Assembly: GCF_000812965.1 (NCBI RefSeq)
Contig: NZ_JSYN01000013.1
Coordinates: 58,860-122,859, forward strand
Source: Pedobacter kyungheensis
Lineage (GTDB): Bacteria > Bacteroidota > Bacteroidia > Sphingobacteriales > Sphingobacteriaceae
Reading direction: 5' to 3'
DNA: 64,000 nucleotides
Shown here: positions 27,131-35,987 of the stretch, one piece after another
How the letters are laid out: the number at the start of each line of letters is the position of its first letter
Position numbering within the stretch: the first letter of the stretch is position 1
Translations under genes and position numbers: made by a program
The notes under the pieces: generated by a model
The model's input: the letters and a program-made list of their open reading frames with translations, nothing else
What the model was told of the DNA's origin: nothing
Databases searched by the model: none

Positions 27131-27150
27131 CCCATTCTTTTATACATACT

Positions 27151-28623
27151 ATGCTAAAGCAACACTTACAACAAAAATTATTACAAAAGTTATCACCCCA
27201 GCAAATACAGTTTATTAAGCTGCTGCAGGTGCCTACTGTTGCCTTAGATACGCGTGTAAAAGAAGAACTGGAAGAAAATCCGGCTTTGGAAGATCCTAGT
27301 TTAATGACTCAGGATGAGCCAAAAAGTGAGTATGATGACTTAAATGATGGCCCTGATGATTACGAACAATCATCTGAAGATACCAGCATGGATGAGTTTA
27401 ATGTGGATGATTACCTGCAGGACGACTCGGCCAACGATTACAGTACCAATTACAATAACGGCGATGATGATGAAGAGAAGAAAGAAACGCCTATTGCCAT
27501 TGAAAGTACTTTTTTTGAAAGTTTACAAGAGCAGTTAGATCTCATTCCCCTATCGGACCAGGATTTTATTATTGGTAAACAGATTATTGGCAGTTTAGAT
27601 GATGATGGCTATTTACGCCGTCCGCTGGGCTCGATGATCGATGATCTTGCTTTTTCGCAGAATGTAATGGTTGAAGAAGAGGATGTACTCGAAATGTTAA
27701 AACTGATTCAAAGCTTCGACCCTCCGGGCATTGGTGCCAGAGACCTTAAAGAGTGTTTGTTGATTCAGCTGAAAAGGAAAGACGCACATAACCCAATCAT
27801 CATTAAAGCGATGAATGTGGTAGAAAACTATCTGGATGAATTTACCCGCAAACATTACGATAAACTGGAAAAAAGTTTAGGACTGGATAGCGAAGAACTT
27901 AAAGAGGTAGTGAGCGAAATTTTGCGCTTAAATCCTAAACCTGGCGACGCCAATCAGGTAACTACCAAGCAGATGCAGATTATCCCCGATTTTCACATCA
28001 GCAATAATGATGGTGTACTGATTTTGACCCTGAACTCAAAAAACGCACCTGAATTAAAAGTGAGCCGCTCATACCAGGAAATGTTCGAGCATTACGATAA
28101 GGCTGCATCTAAAGATAAAAAACTAAAAGAAGCCGTTCAGTTTGTAAAGCAAAAGCTCGATTCGGCAAGATGGTTTATTGATGCCATAAAACAACGTCAG
28201 CAAACCCTCCTGAAAACCATGAATGCCATTATGCATTATCAGTACGAATATTTTTTAACGGCCGATGAGCGTAAAATGCGCCCCATGATCCTGAAAGATA
28301 TTGCGGATAAAATTGATATGGATATTTCAACCGTATCTCGTGTGGCCAACTCTAAATATGTACAAACCGAGTTTGGTACTTTCTTATTAAAATCGTTCTT
28401 CTCGGAGGCGATCCAAACCGAAAACGGAGAAGAAGTTTCGAACAAAGAAGTTAAAAAAATCCTGGAAGATTGCATTGGTAACGAAGATAAGCGTAAGCCG
28501 CTAGCCGACGAAAAACTGACCGAAATACTAAAAGAAAGAGGCTACAACATTGCCAGAAGAACAGTCGCCAAGTACCGCGAACAGATGAATATACCTGTGG
28601 CCAGGTTAAGGAAAGAACTTTAG
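27151..28623 (+). CDS. rpoN: RNA polymerase sigma-54 factor
   Basis: A 490-residue alternative sigma factor that directs RNA polymerase to -24/-12 promoters and needs an AAA+ activator. The N-terminal Gln/Leu-rich region I begins MLKQHLQQKLLQKLSPQQIQ. An acidic region II follows. The core-binding segment and the helix-turn-helix are present, and the RpoN box is visible as ARRTVAKYREQ near the C-terminus. I chose the ATG at 27151 because region I begins there. No activator gene is near, and I saw no convincing -24/-12 promoter in the window. Confidence 0.96.
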   Translation: MLKQHLQQKLLQKLSPQQIQFIKLLQVPTVALDTRVKEELEENPALEDPSLMTQDEPKSEYDDLNDGPDDYEQSSEDTSMDEFNVDDYLQDDSANDYSTNYNNGDDDEEKKETPIAIESTFFESLQEQLDLIPLSDQDFIIGKQIIGSLDDDGYLRRPLGSMIDDLAFSQNVMVEEEDVLEMLKLIQSFDPPGIGARDLKECLLIQLKRKDAHNPIIIKAMNVVENYLDEFTRKHYDKLEKSLGLDSEELKEVVSEILRLNPKPGDANQVTTKQMQIIPDFHISNNDGVLILTLNSKNAPELKVSRSYQEMFEHYDKAASKDKKLKEAVQFVKQKLDSARWFIDAIKQRQQTLLKTMNAIMHYQYEYFLTADERKMRPMILKDIADKIDMDISTVSRVANSKYVQTEFGTFLLKSFFSEAIQTENGEEVSNKEVKKILEDCIGNEDKRKPLADEKLTEILKERGYNIARRTVAKYREQMNIPVARLRKEL

Positions 28624-28666
28624 TTCAGTTCGCAGTTTTCAATTAACAGTTTTCAGTTAGCAGACT

Positions 28667-28716
28667 ATAGTCCTCGTTTGTAACGAGGATTATCGAGATT
28701 AGCATTTACAATGCTA
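28667..28716. repeat. REP-like double hairpin downstream of rpoN
   Basis: A 12-bp stem (ATAGTCCTCGTT, one G-T pair, loop TGT) at 28667-28693 is followed by a 7-bp stem (TAGCATT, loop TAC) at 28700-28716. I recall this pattern from palindromic elements associated with REP-type transposases in Bacteroidota; that link is from memory and was not checked. No transposase gene is present here. Confidence 0.55.
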
Positions 28717-28783
28717 CGAAGCAGTTTTTCAGTTAATTACTTTTTGAAATTTCCAAATTGTAAACTGCCAACTGATAACTGAT

Positions 28784-29794
28784 TTACCACATTTTAATGT
28801 ACGAAGGCACTTTATAGATATTATTCAACATTAAACCTAAAACAATTTCATGGCTGCCATTGCTTACCTGGTTAAGTGCAGAAGTTGAAAAATCATACGA
28901 ATAAGTCAGGTTTACCATTTTTCCGATATTAAATCCGGCCATTGCCGAAAATGAATCGTCTTTGCGGTAACTGCCTCCCAGCCAAACTTTATCCTTAAAG
29001 GCTAATTTCATATTCAGATCGACCGATACCGGAGCAGGCGAAACGTACTTAACCATAACCGAAGGGATAGCTGAGATCTCGTCATCGACAAAAAACTTAT
29101 AGCCGGCCGTAGCGAAGTAATGTGGCACTTCTTTACCCAGGTTATAGCTGCTTTCGCCTGTAAAACTTAATTTTTGAGGCAAAATTTGCTGAACGGATAT
29201 ACCGGCAAACATCCGCGCACCATATAACCACAATCCAATACTTAAATCAGGTTTTACCTGATTAATCAAAGCCCTGTTCAGTGCCGGATCATATGGCGTA
29301 TCGAAAGTTAGCGCATTAACATCTAATGAAATACTCGAAATCCCCGCAGCTACACCTGCTGAGAGGTTAAAGTTATTACTCAACTGTAAATGGTAAGCAT
29401 AGGTTACATTCGCATCCAATCTTTTTACCGGTCCGGTTTTATCGAGCACTGCCGTTACCCCCATGCCATGATGTGCTGGCGACGACATGTAATTCTGCAT
29501 ATAATTCCGGTCCATCGGGTTTCCGGTTTGCTCAGGGAAAGATGTAAGTGCGTTACTCCATAACTGATTATCGCCCAGCGCCCAGTGAGCTGATACAAAA
29601 GAAGTTTGCGGCGCATCGGTAATCCCCGACCATTGTTTGCGGTACCCTCCCTTAAAATCAATATAATTTTCGATACCCGAGAGTGCCGGATTTAACAGGT
29701 ACTGGTTAAAGATATATTGGGTATACTGGGGCTTTTGCTGCGAAAAAGCATTAAACGAGGCTAAAAGCGCTGATATGATGAGGAGCTTCTTCAA
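28784..29794 (-). CDS. PorP/SprF family type IX secretion system membrane protein
   Basis: A 336-residue outer-membrane protein with signal peptide ending FSQQ-KP near residue 20. The characteristic start QYTQYIFNQYLLNPALSG and the later GGYRKQWSG are present. The C-terminal part is rich in alternating beta-strands with NLTYSYDFSTSALN, as in PorP/SprF. Proteins of this family help secretion or surface attachment of adjacent large adhesins carrying a type B sorting domain. The neighbour gene encodes exactly such a protein, 2 bp upstream in the same direction. Confidence 0.93.
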   Translation of the reverse strand: MKKLLIISALLASFNAFSQQKPQYTQYIFNQYLLNPALSGIENYIDFKGGYRKQWSGITDAPQTSFVSAHWALGDNQLWSNALTSFPEQTGNPMDRNYMQNYMSSPAHHGMGVTAVLDKTGPVKRLDANVTYAYHLQLSNNFNLSAGVAAGISSISLDVNALTFDTPYDPALNRALINQVKPDLSIGLWLYGARMFAGISVQQILPQKLSFTGESSYNLGKEVPHYFATAGYKFFVDDEISAIPSVMVKYVSPAPVSVDLNMKLAFKDKVWLGGSYRKDDSFSAMAGFNIGKMVNLTYSYDFSTSALNQVSNGSHEIVLGLMLNNIYKVPSYIKMW

Positions 29795-29796
29795 TT

Positions 29797-32700
29797 TTAT
29801 CTGATTATGGTCAAGGGTCCGGTTATGGTTTTACGTCCGTTTCTTGGGTTGATAATATAGTAATAAACACCGACAGGTAAAGGGCCGTTTTGATAATTTC
29901 CATCAAAGGGCACTTTATAGCCATTGCTAAAAAACACCCTGTTCCCGTTTCGGTTAAAAATTTCTACTGTAGCATTGGGATAAGATTCTAAATATTTAAT
30001 ATTCCAGGTATCGTTTACATTATCGCCATTGGGCGTAAAAGTATTGGGTGGGGTTAATGCCTGCAATACTTTAACCAGCACTTTGGATGTAGTAGCACAA
30101 CCATCGGGCTGTGTGGTAGCTGTAAGGGTGTATTCGGTATCTTTTTCGGGCGATGCAACAGGCCTCAACACATTGGTTTTGCTTAGGCCAGCGGCCGGCG
30201 ACCATTCGTATTTCAAATTGGTACCTTCGGCAGTGGCCGGAAGTTCAATCTCTCCGCCAGCCAGAATGTAAACCAAATTGCCTGCATCGGCAACTGGCGA
30301 TGCGTACACTTCAATTTCTTTACTAATAGAAGAAGTGCAGCCATTTGTAGCCGCAAAAGTATAGGTGATAGTATGGTGGCCTACACCGGCAATTTTAGGA
30401 TTAAAAGTACCATCTGCTTTCATTCCATCGCCTGCATATTCGCCTATGCCTGGCATTTCTTCTTCAACTTTCTGTGTAGCCTGTACAATTAAAACCGTAC
30501 CATCGGCTTCGCAAACTGCAGGCATATCGGCAAATTCTAATTGCGGTACGGGTTTTATAGTAACTGGTTTATCTACTGATTTAAAACAACTTTCTCCCGA
30601 ATAAGCTATCAACCTAATATTTGGAGAACGATCAGCAGTACCTCCAAAAGTATTGTATTCGATTTCTATATCACTATCATCCGGATAAGGTATGGTTTTA
30701 TAAACACTCGTTTCATTAGGATAATCCCTGTAAATTTCAATTTTGGTAATCTTGCCGGTAAAAGTAGTTGATGTATTTTTGATCACAATTTTATCGCTCA
30801 CACAGACATTATTCTTAACAATATCAAAATCTGCATCTTTTACCGCCCCGTTTACGGTAAACGTTTTCGATGTACTTTTTTCGCAACCATCTGCATTCCT
30901 CACGGTTAAAGTAACTGTGTAATCGCCTGTGGCCCCGTAAGCAAAAGCACCATCAAAACCGGTAGATGTTGCCAGCGGATTACTATTATCATATTTCCAA
31001 ACAGCCGTTAAACCGGTCGTTGTGCCGTCAGCATTTTTGGTAGTATTTTTAAACCGGGCTACACCATCAGCCAAACAAAAATCGGGCATAATAAAATCAA
31101 CCACCTGCGGGTCAATTACAGTTACAGTTTTGGTTTTAGCTTCACTAACACAGCCTAAATTGCTTACTGTTGTCAGGGTTATGGTATAATCGCCAGTTGC
31201 TGCATACTGATGAACCGGTGGGGTATTGTTTAATAATTTTACTTCTGCTGATCCATCGCCAAAGTTCCAGCGCCACTCTACAATGCTACCAGGGCTTTCA
31301 ATGTTCGATTTTTCAGTTAATATCACTGGCAAATCCACGCATAAACCTTTAACATCAAAATCAGATACCGGCTGGGGGTTAATGGTTATTTCCTGAAATT
31401 CGGAAACTTTAGCGCATTTAGAATCGGTTGTAGCCGTTAAAATCACTTTGTAAATACCTGGCCTAACATATTTATGCACCGGATTTTGCTCTGTAGCAGT
31501 ATTCCCATCGCCAAAATCCCAAAGCCAGGTATTAATGGTCCGTGTATCGGAGTTAGAAGTACTTTTATCTTTAAAAGGTATGGGAGCATTGGCGCAGTTG
31601 ATTTTCTCCACTTCAAAATCGGCTGTAGGTTCTTTGTCAACCGTAAAATCAGTAATCAAATCTTCTGTACTTCCGCAATCATCGGCAGCTGGTTTGGTGG
31701 CCGTTACCTTAAACTGATAATCGCCCGGAAGATCATATTTAATATCGTTCGGATAAAAGTAAGTGTAATAAGTAATGCCATTATCGGTAAAGGTTGCTAC
31801 CGAAGTTGGCGCATTTTGAGTAATTACGCCATCTCCATTGTGTACATCCCAATCTAAACGGGTTGCCTGATAAGGTAAATTAATTTTGAGCTTGATTATT
31901 TCTCCTAAACAACCACTGGTAACATTTTTACCGGTAGCTTCATTTTGAGGTTGAAAAGTAAAATTCTGAATATTTGCCCCTGCCAGATAAGCATAAGATT
32001 CTACACTACCATAACCATAGGCTATTGCCGAGAAACCTCCTGCAGCAGACAAACGATGCTGGGCCTGCGAGCTATTGGTTACATCAACAATCGCATAGCT
32101 ATATTCATTATTAATGGCTACGAAATTGGAAACAGAATTTCCATCCAATCTAAATGATGGGATATCAGCAGTTTTAATAATAACATTGATAAAGAATTTA
32201 TTAATGTTGGTTATTACGTTATCCAGCCTCGAATAAACAGTAATATTGGTTAAAGTTTGTTCCACAGGATTCAATACCGTTATTTCCGGATCTCCGGGAT
32301 AAGGACCTCCCTGCTGAACATTAGCACTATTACTTAAATTACAGGTTTGAGAAGTTTGGTATTGTGCTACAGAAATAGGTTTTGAGCCCGAAATTACGTT
32401 AGCAGTGTTAGAAAAAAAGGTAACTACAGCCCCCTTATTGTAAGGATTACCCAGTGTTGTTCCATTGGCATTTGTAGTACTGCCATTAACGGTTAAAATT
32501 GTATTGTCTTCAGAAACAATTACCCGGATAATATCGGTATTGCCATGAATGGTATTGTAAAAAGGAGCAGTTACAAAATTCCTTCCCCAAGCCGTTACCG
32601 GAAAAAGCTCCTGATACAAATTGTCACCTCCACTGGCAGAACGGCTATTTCCCTGTTCGCAAAAAGAAGCCCATGTATTCCCTGAAAAAACAGCTATGGG

Positions 32701-33345
32701 TTTACAGCCTGATGTAGATTTGATATGACTACCGGAAAGATCATCTCTGGCCTGGTATTGGTAAATTTGTCCTTTATTTAAAGTTTTAGTAAAAGTGGTA
32801 TTGGCCGCGTGTTCAGTATTGCCCTGGGTAGGTGTAATTTCTATTTCGGTACCGTCTTCTACCGCAACAATTGTAAACTGTGCGTAACGCCCATTGGTGG
32901 TAGTGCTTTGATAACTGTAAGTATAGTACTCTTTCCCAAGTGTATTGGTAGGTAAAACCAAAGTTCCTCCTGTACGTGCCTGGTAAGCAATTACACTATA
33001 TAAGGAGATTGGATTATCAGTAGTAGTTACGTGAATGGCTTTATCACTTTCAATCACATCATTAGAGCCAATGTATGCATCAATGGTATTGGGATCTATA
33101 ATTACCGGTAAACAGGTATTAGCTGGTATTGAACCGGTAGCAATTACAGTATTGCCCATAAAAACATTGTAGGCAGTTGCCTTATCTGCCGACAGGAACA
33201 AAGTTAAACGCGAAAGTTTTCCATCAATGTGCCCGCTATACGCCACCCAAAAGTCTTTCCCTTTGTTTGATGTGTTCTGCGAAAAAACGGTATTTGTTTT
33301 AAGCAGCAGTAGAAAAAAAACAACCCATAACCAATGCCTGCTCAT
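29797..33345 (-). CDS. Large surface protein with PKD domains and CHU_C type IX sorting domain
   Basis: A 1182-residue exported protein. The signal peptide is within residues 1-22. Residues about 25-470 resemble the IgGFc-binding-protein N-terminal repeat region (GKDFWVAYSGHIDGKLS). At least two PKD domains follow near residues 600-760 (WLWDFGDG, WRWNFGDG), then further Ig-like repeats. The C-terminal 90 residues are a type B/CHU_C sorting domain (NTFTPNGDNVNDTWNI, YYYIINPRNGRKTITG), which directs export by the type IX system and surface attachment. The 2-bp gap to the PorP/SprF gene indicates an operon. Confidence 0.92.
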   Translation of the reverse strand: MSRHWLWVVFFLLLLKTNTVFSQNTSNKGKDFWVAYSGHIDGKLSRLTLFLSADKATAYNVFMGNTVIATGSIPANTCLPVIIDPNTIDAYIGSNDVIESDKAIHVTTTDNPISLYSVIAYQARTGGTLVLPTNTLGKEYYTYSYQSTTTNGRYAQFTIVAVEDGTEIEITPTQGNTEHAANTTFTKTLNKGQIYQYQARDDLSGSHIKSTSGCKPIAVFSGNTWASFCEQGNSRSASGGDNLYQELFPVTAWGRNFVTAPFYNTIHGNTDIIRVIVSEDNTILTVNGSTTNANGTTLGNPYNKGAVVTFFSNTANVISGSKPISVAQYQTSQTCNLSNSANVQQGGPYPGDPEITVLNPVEQTLTNITVYSRLDNVITNINKFFINVIIKTADIPSFRLDGNSVSNFVAINNEYSYAIVDVTNSSQAQHRLSAAGGFSAIAYGYGSVESYAYLAGANIQNFTFQPQNEATGKNVTSGCLGEIIKLKINLPYQATRLDWDVHNGDGVITQNAPTSVATFTDNGITYYTYFYPNDIKYDLPGDYQFKVTATKPAADDCGSTEDLITDFTVDKEPTADFEVEKINCANAPIPFKDKSTSNSDTRTINTWLWDFGDGNTATEQNPVHKYVRPGIYKVILTATTDSKCAKVSEFQEITINPQPVSDFDVKGLCVDLPVILTEKSNIESPGSIVEWRWNFGDGSAEVKLLNNTPPVHQYAATGDYTITLTTVSNLGCVSEAKTKTVTVIDPQVVDFIMPDFCLADGVARFKNTTKNADGTTTGLTAVWKYDNSNPLATSTGFDGAFAYGATGDYTVTLTVRNADGCEKSTSKTFTVNGAVKDADFDIVKNNVCVSDKIVIKNTSTTFTGKITKIEIYRDYPNETSVYKTIPYPDDSDIEIEYNTFGGTADRSPNIRLIAYSGESCFKSVDKPVTIKPVPQLEFADMPAVCEADGTVLIVQATQKVEEEMPGIGEYAGDGMKADGTFNPKIAGVGHHTITYTFAATNGCTSSISKEIEVYASPVADAGNLVYILAGGEIELPATAEGTNLKYEWSPAAGLSKTNVLRPVASPEKDTEYTLTATTQPDGCATTSKVLVKVLQALTPPNTFTPNGDNVNDTWNIKYLESYPNATVEIFNRNGNRVFFSNGYKVPFDGNYQNGPLPVGVYYYIINPRNGRKTITGPLTIIR

Positions 33346-33591
33346 TACCTACCAGCTTAGTTGAAAAACGTTATACATGTTTGTTTGATTAGATATGCAA
33401 TATACTATTAATCAAAGCACATGAAAAAAAATTAACATTTTTTTAAGCACGAAATCACCGTTTCGTGTAATAAACTACAGGGGTGGTGTAAAAATTTTGC
33501 ACAAATAAAATACAGCTTGATTGAATCAAGCTTATAAGCCATGCAAGCGAACTAATTAGGAAAAGATTATTGCTTATTAAACAATTATTAT

Positions 33592-33804
33592 TCAGCCGTT
33601 ATTTTCGTCTGATTGATCGCCACTGCCATACTTAGCCGAAAAATCTTTGGCCTTCTCATCAGCGACTGTGTCGTTATGGTCTTCCGGTTCGAGATTTTGA
33701 TCTAAGCGGTCGTTCCAATCGTTAATGCCTTGAACAGGATGTTTGGCATGTTCTGCTGTAAAATCAGCTTTGGATTTTGCGAGATCTTGTTTTTGATTTT
33801 CCAT
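33592..33804 (-). CDS. Small acidic hydrophilic hypothetical protein
   Basis: A 70-residue protein very rich in Asp, Glu, Lys and Asn, without hydrophobic segments, so probably disordered. The sequence MENQKQDLAKSKADF starts it, and GSGDQSDENNG ends it. I do not recognise a family. It stands between the type IX operon and tatA, both in the same direction, with large gaps. Coding status is moderately supported by length and start. Confidence 0.55.
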   Translation of the reverse strand: MENQKQDLAKSKADFTAEHAKHPVQGINDWNDRLDQNLEPEDHNDTVADEKAKDFSAKYGSGDQSDENNG

Positions 33805-33908
33805 TTCGATAATTATTTAAACTAAAACAATAAAGTATATGGAAAGTTTCGGGTTAAGCGCATTGAAATTAGCTTAACCGATAGATTTACAATTCGTACA
33901 CAATTATG

Positions 33909-34052
33909 TTATTTATGAGCAGAAGGCTCATCTTTTGCATCTTTAAATTCTTTAACACTCTTGCCTATTCCCCTCATTAATTCGGGAAGTTTTTTACCTC
34001 CAAAAATAAGCAGGATCACCGCCCCTATTAATATCATTTCTAACGCCGACAT
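33909..34052 (-). CDS. tatA: TatA/TatE-like twin-arginine translocase subunit
   Basis: Only 47 residues, found by reading the minus strand. The N-terminal helix LEMILIGAVILLIF is followed by the hallmark hinge FGGKKLPELMRGIGKSVKEFKD and a short polar tail. TatA forms the pore or recruits the complex for export of folded proteins. Ordinary TatA proteins are 55-90 residues with a longer tail, so this is a minimal form. tatC is not nearby. Confidence 0.85.
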   Translation of the reverse strand: MSALEMILIGAVILLIFGGKKLPELMRGIGKSVKEFKDAKDEPSAHK

Positions 34053-34259
34053 ATTTTTTCTTTTTTACAAGATACGTTAAATCTCCTGGAATAGTTCTTC
34101 AAATTATTTAAAGCTAAATAAAATATTGACCATTAAGTAATTAAGAAGATTAAGAGACTCATTATATTGTAAACAGAGTATTGGTTATTGAAAATTGATT
34201 ATTGCCAATTGGTTATTGGTTGTTGGTTGTTGGTTATTGATCATTGATTATTGGCAATT

Positions 34260-35114
34260 CTACACCAACAGTGCATTCAACGTTCTTGTTTTTACTTTAG
34301 GCACAGCACCATGGCGCATAAACTCATCAAAACCCCGTAACTGCTTTATGGCTTTAATGGCCTGGTAGCCTTCATAATTTGTACGGATTTTATTCAGCAA
34401 TAACGTATCTGTTTTAAACAAATCACTTTCTGTTAATAGTCCTTTATTTAAAAAACGTTTAATCAGCTCGGCCATTTTGCCATTGGCATACAAATGAAGC
34501 GGGAGCTTAAACATTTCATTATTCAGCTTTTCAAAAGCCTCATTAATCCAGGCAGCTTCATTTTCATCGTTTACAGCAATTTTACCATCGTTCAAAACAA
34601 CCGATTTTAAAAACTGACGGGCCCGCTGACGCGAAATTACCCCACCATGCACACCATCACGCAGGGTATAGTCCAGCCGATCTGCACAAAGCGAAGGCAG
34701 TGGCTGCTCTAAAATATCAAAAGTACCATGCAAAATATCACTGATGTTATAACCATATTTAAGCAATACATCGGGCACTTCAGATTTACACAACATTTCA
34801 GCAAAAATCTGCTCATGGTAATCTTCGGCCGTATTATCGAAAACATAATCGCCAACATGCGAAAAAGCAGTATGCGAAACATCATGTAACAGCCCTGCAA
34901 TCTGTTCCAATTCCGATCCCCCAAGCATCCTGATTAATAAGGTTACACCAATGGCATGCTCTAACCTGGAATGGCAAATATCCGGATTAACCAAAAATAT
35001 AGCACCGCTTTGGTGTACACCACCTAATCTTTTTAAAACATCGGTATTTAACAGGTCAGAGAATACAGCTGGCAGTTCCATCTTGCCATACAAAAAGTCA
35101 TTTAACTGGATCAT
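34260..35114 (-). CDS. HD domain metal-dependent phosphohydrolase
   Basis: A 284-residue cytoplasmic protein. The HD signature is LLHDVSHTAFSHVGD near residues 76-90, with an upstream metal-binding His in the HSRLEHAIG segment and a later Asp in LCADRLDYTLRDG. Members of this group are dNTPases or nucleotide phosphohydrolases, but the substrate here is not clear. It has a good promoter just upstream. Confidence 0.88.
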   Translation of the reverse strand: MIQLNDFLYGKMELPAVFSDLLNTDVLKRLGGVHQSGAIFLVNPDICHSRLEHAIGVTLLIRMLGGSELEQIAGLLHDVSHTAFSHVGDYVFDNTAEDYHEQIFAEMLCKSEVPDVLLKYGYNISDILHGTFDILEQPLPSLCADRLDYTLRDGVHGGVISRQRARQFLKSVVLNDGKIAVNDENEAAWINEAFEKLNNEMFKLPLHLYANGKMAELIKRFLNKGLLTESDLFKTDTLLLNKIRTNYEGYQAIKAIKQLRGFDEFMRHGAVPKVKTRTLNALLV

Positions 35115-35144
35115 ATCGTTGTCTTATTAGGGGTGATTTTAAAA

Positions 35145-35177
35145 CAAAAATACTAAAAATTTTAGTTTTTATCCAAA
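35145..35177 (-). promoter_or_regulatory. Putative promoter of the HD-domain gene
   Basis: On the minus strand TTTG (35177-35174) and a perfect TATTTTTG (35152-35145) are 21 bp apart. Confidence 0.6.
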
Positions 35178-35325
35178 TAGTTTTCCACATAAAAACTAAA
35201 AAAAGTAGCTACACATAAACTTTCAAATATTTTGAAAATGATTATTACAATCGCATGATCAATAAAATGTTATGGTTAGAAACAAGCCCATAAATTAAAC
35301 GTTATACTTGTAAAAAAACAGCTAT

Positions 35326-35979
35326 ATGGCAACCGCTCAGCAAATTAGAAAAGCATATCTGGATTTCGTTTTAACACAAAACGAAAAACCAAAATCAGTT
35401 TACAGTTTTGTTAAGAAACTTAAAATTACAGAGGCCGATTTTTACCAATTCTTCTCTTCTTTCGAAAGTATTGAAAAAACCATCTGGTTCGAACTTACTT
35501 TCGAAACCATTAGCAAAATAAAAGAACAGGAAGTATGGCCACAGTATACTGCCCGCGAAAAAGTGCTTTCTTTTTTCTACAGCTACCTCGAAAACCTGAA
35601 AAACCAGCGGAGTTTTGTGGTTTACAGTCTGAAAAATTATCGGGGTAAATTTTCTACTCCTGATGTACTGAGTGGCGTTAAACCCATATTCGAAAACTTT
35701 GCTCAAGAAGTTATTGATGAGGGTTTAGATAGCGGAGAACTTGCCGAACGCCGTTTTTTAAGTAAAAGATATAAAGACGCCTTATGGATTCAGTTTGCTT
35801 TTATCGTTAATTTCTGGATTAATGACGATAGCGAAGGCTTTGAGAAAAGTGATGAAGCCATTGAAAAAGGCATTAATGTAACTTTCGATCTTTTTCAGCA
35901 CTCGCCGATTGATAATTTGCTGGAATATGGCAAATTCTTATCCAGAAACGGAAAATTTGCCGATAAAATGGGCTTTTAG
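35326..35979 (+). CDS. TetR family transcriptional regulator
   Basis: A 217-residue regulator. The N-terminal 50 residues fit a TetR helix-turn-helix (YSFVKKLKITEADFYQFFSS), with the rest an all-helical ligand-binding domain (QRSFVVYSLKNYRGKF). The following AarF-type kinase gene starts 9 bp downstream, so they form an operon. This pairing appears commonly in Bacteroidota and suggests that the regulator controls the kinase. The ligand is unknown. Confidence 0.83.
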   Translation: MATAQQIRKAYLDFVLTQNEKPKSVYSFVKKLKITEADFYQFFSSFESIEKTIWFELTFETISKIKEQEVWPQYTAREKVLSFFYSYLENLKNQRSFVVYSLKNYRGKFSTPDVLSGVKPIFENFAQEVIDEGLDSGELAERRFLSKRYKDALWIQFAFIVNFWINDDSEGFEKSDEAIEKGINVTFDLFQHSPIDNLLEYGKFLSRNGKFADKMGF

Positions 35980-35987
35980 TAATTTAA

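Noticed and set aside
33852..33879. Terminator downstream of tatA
   Set aside because: GGTTAAGC/GCTTAACC can form an 8-bp stem, but the 12-nt loop and missing T-run make it too weak to list as a feature.
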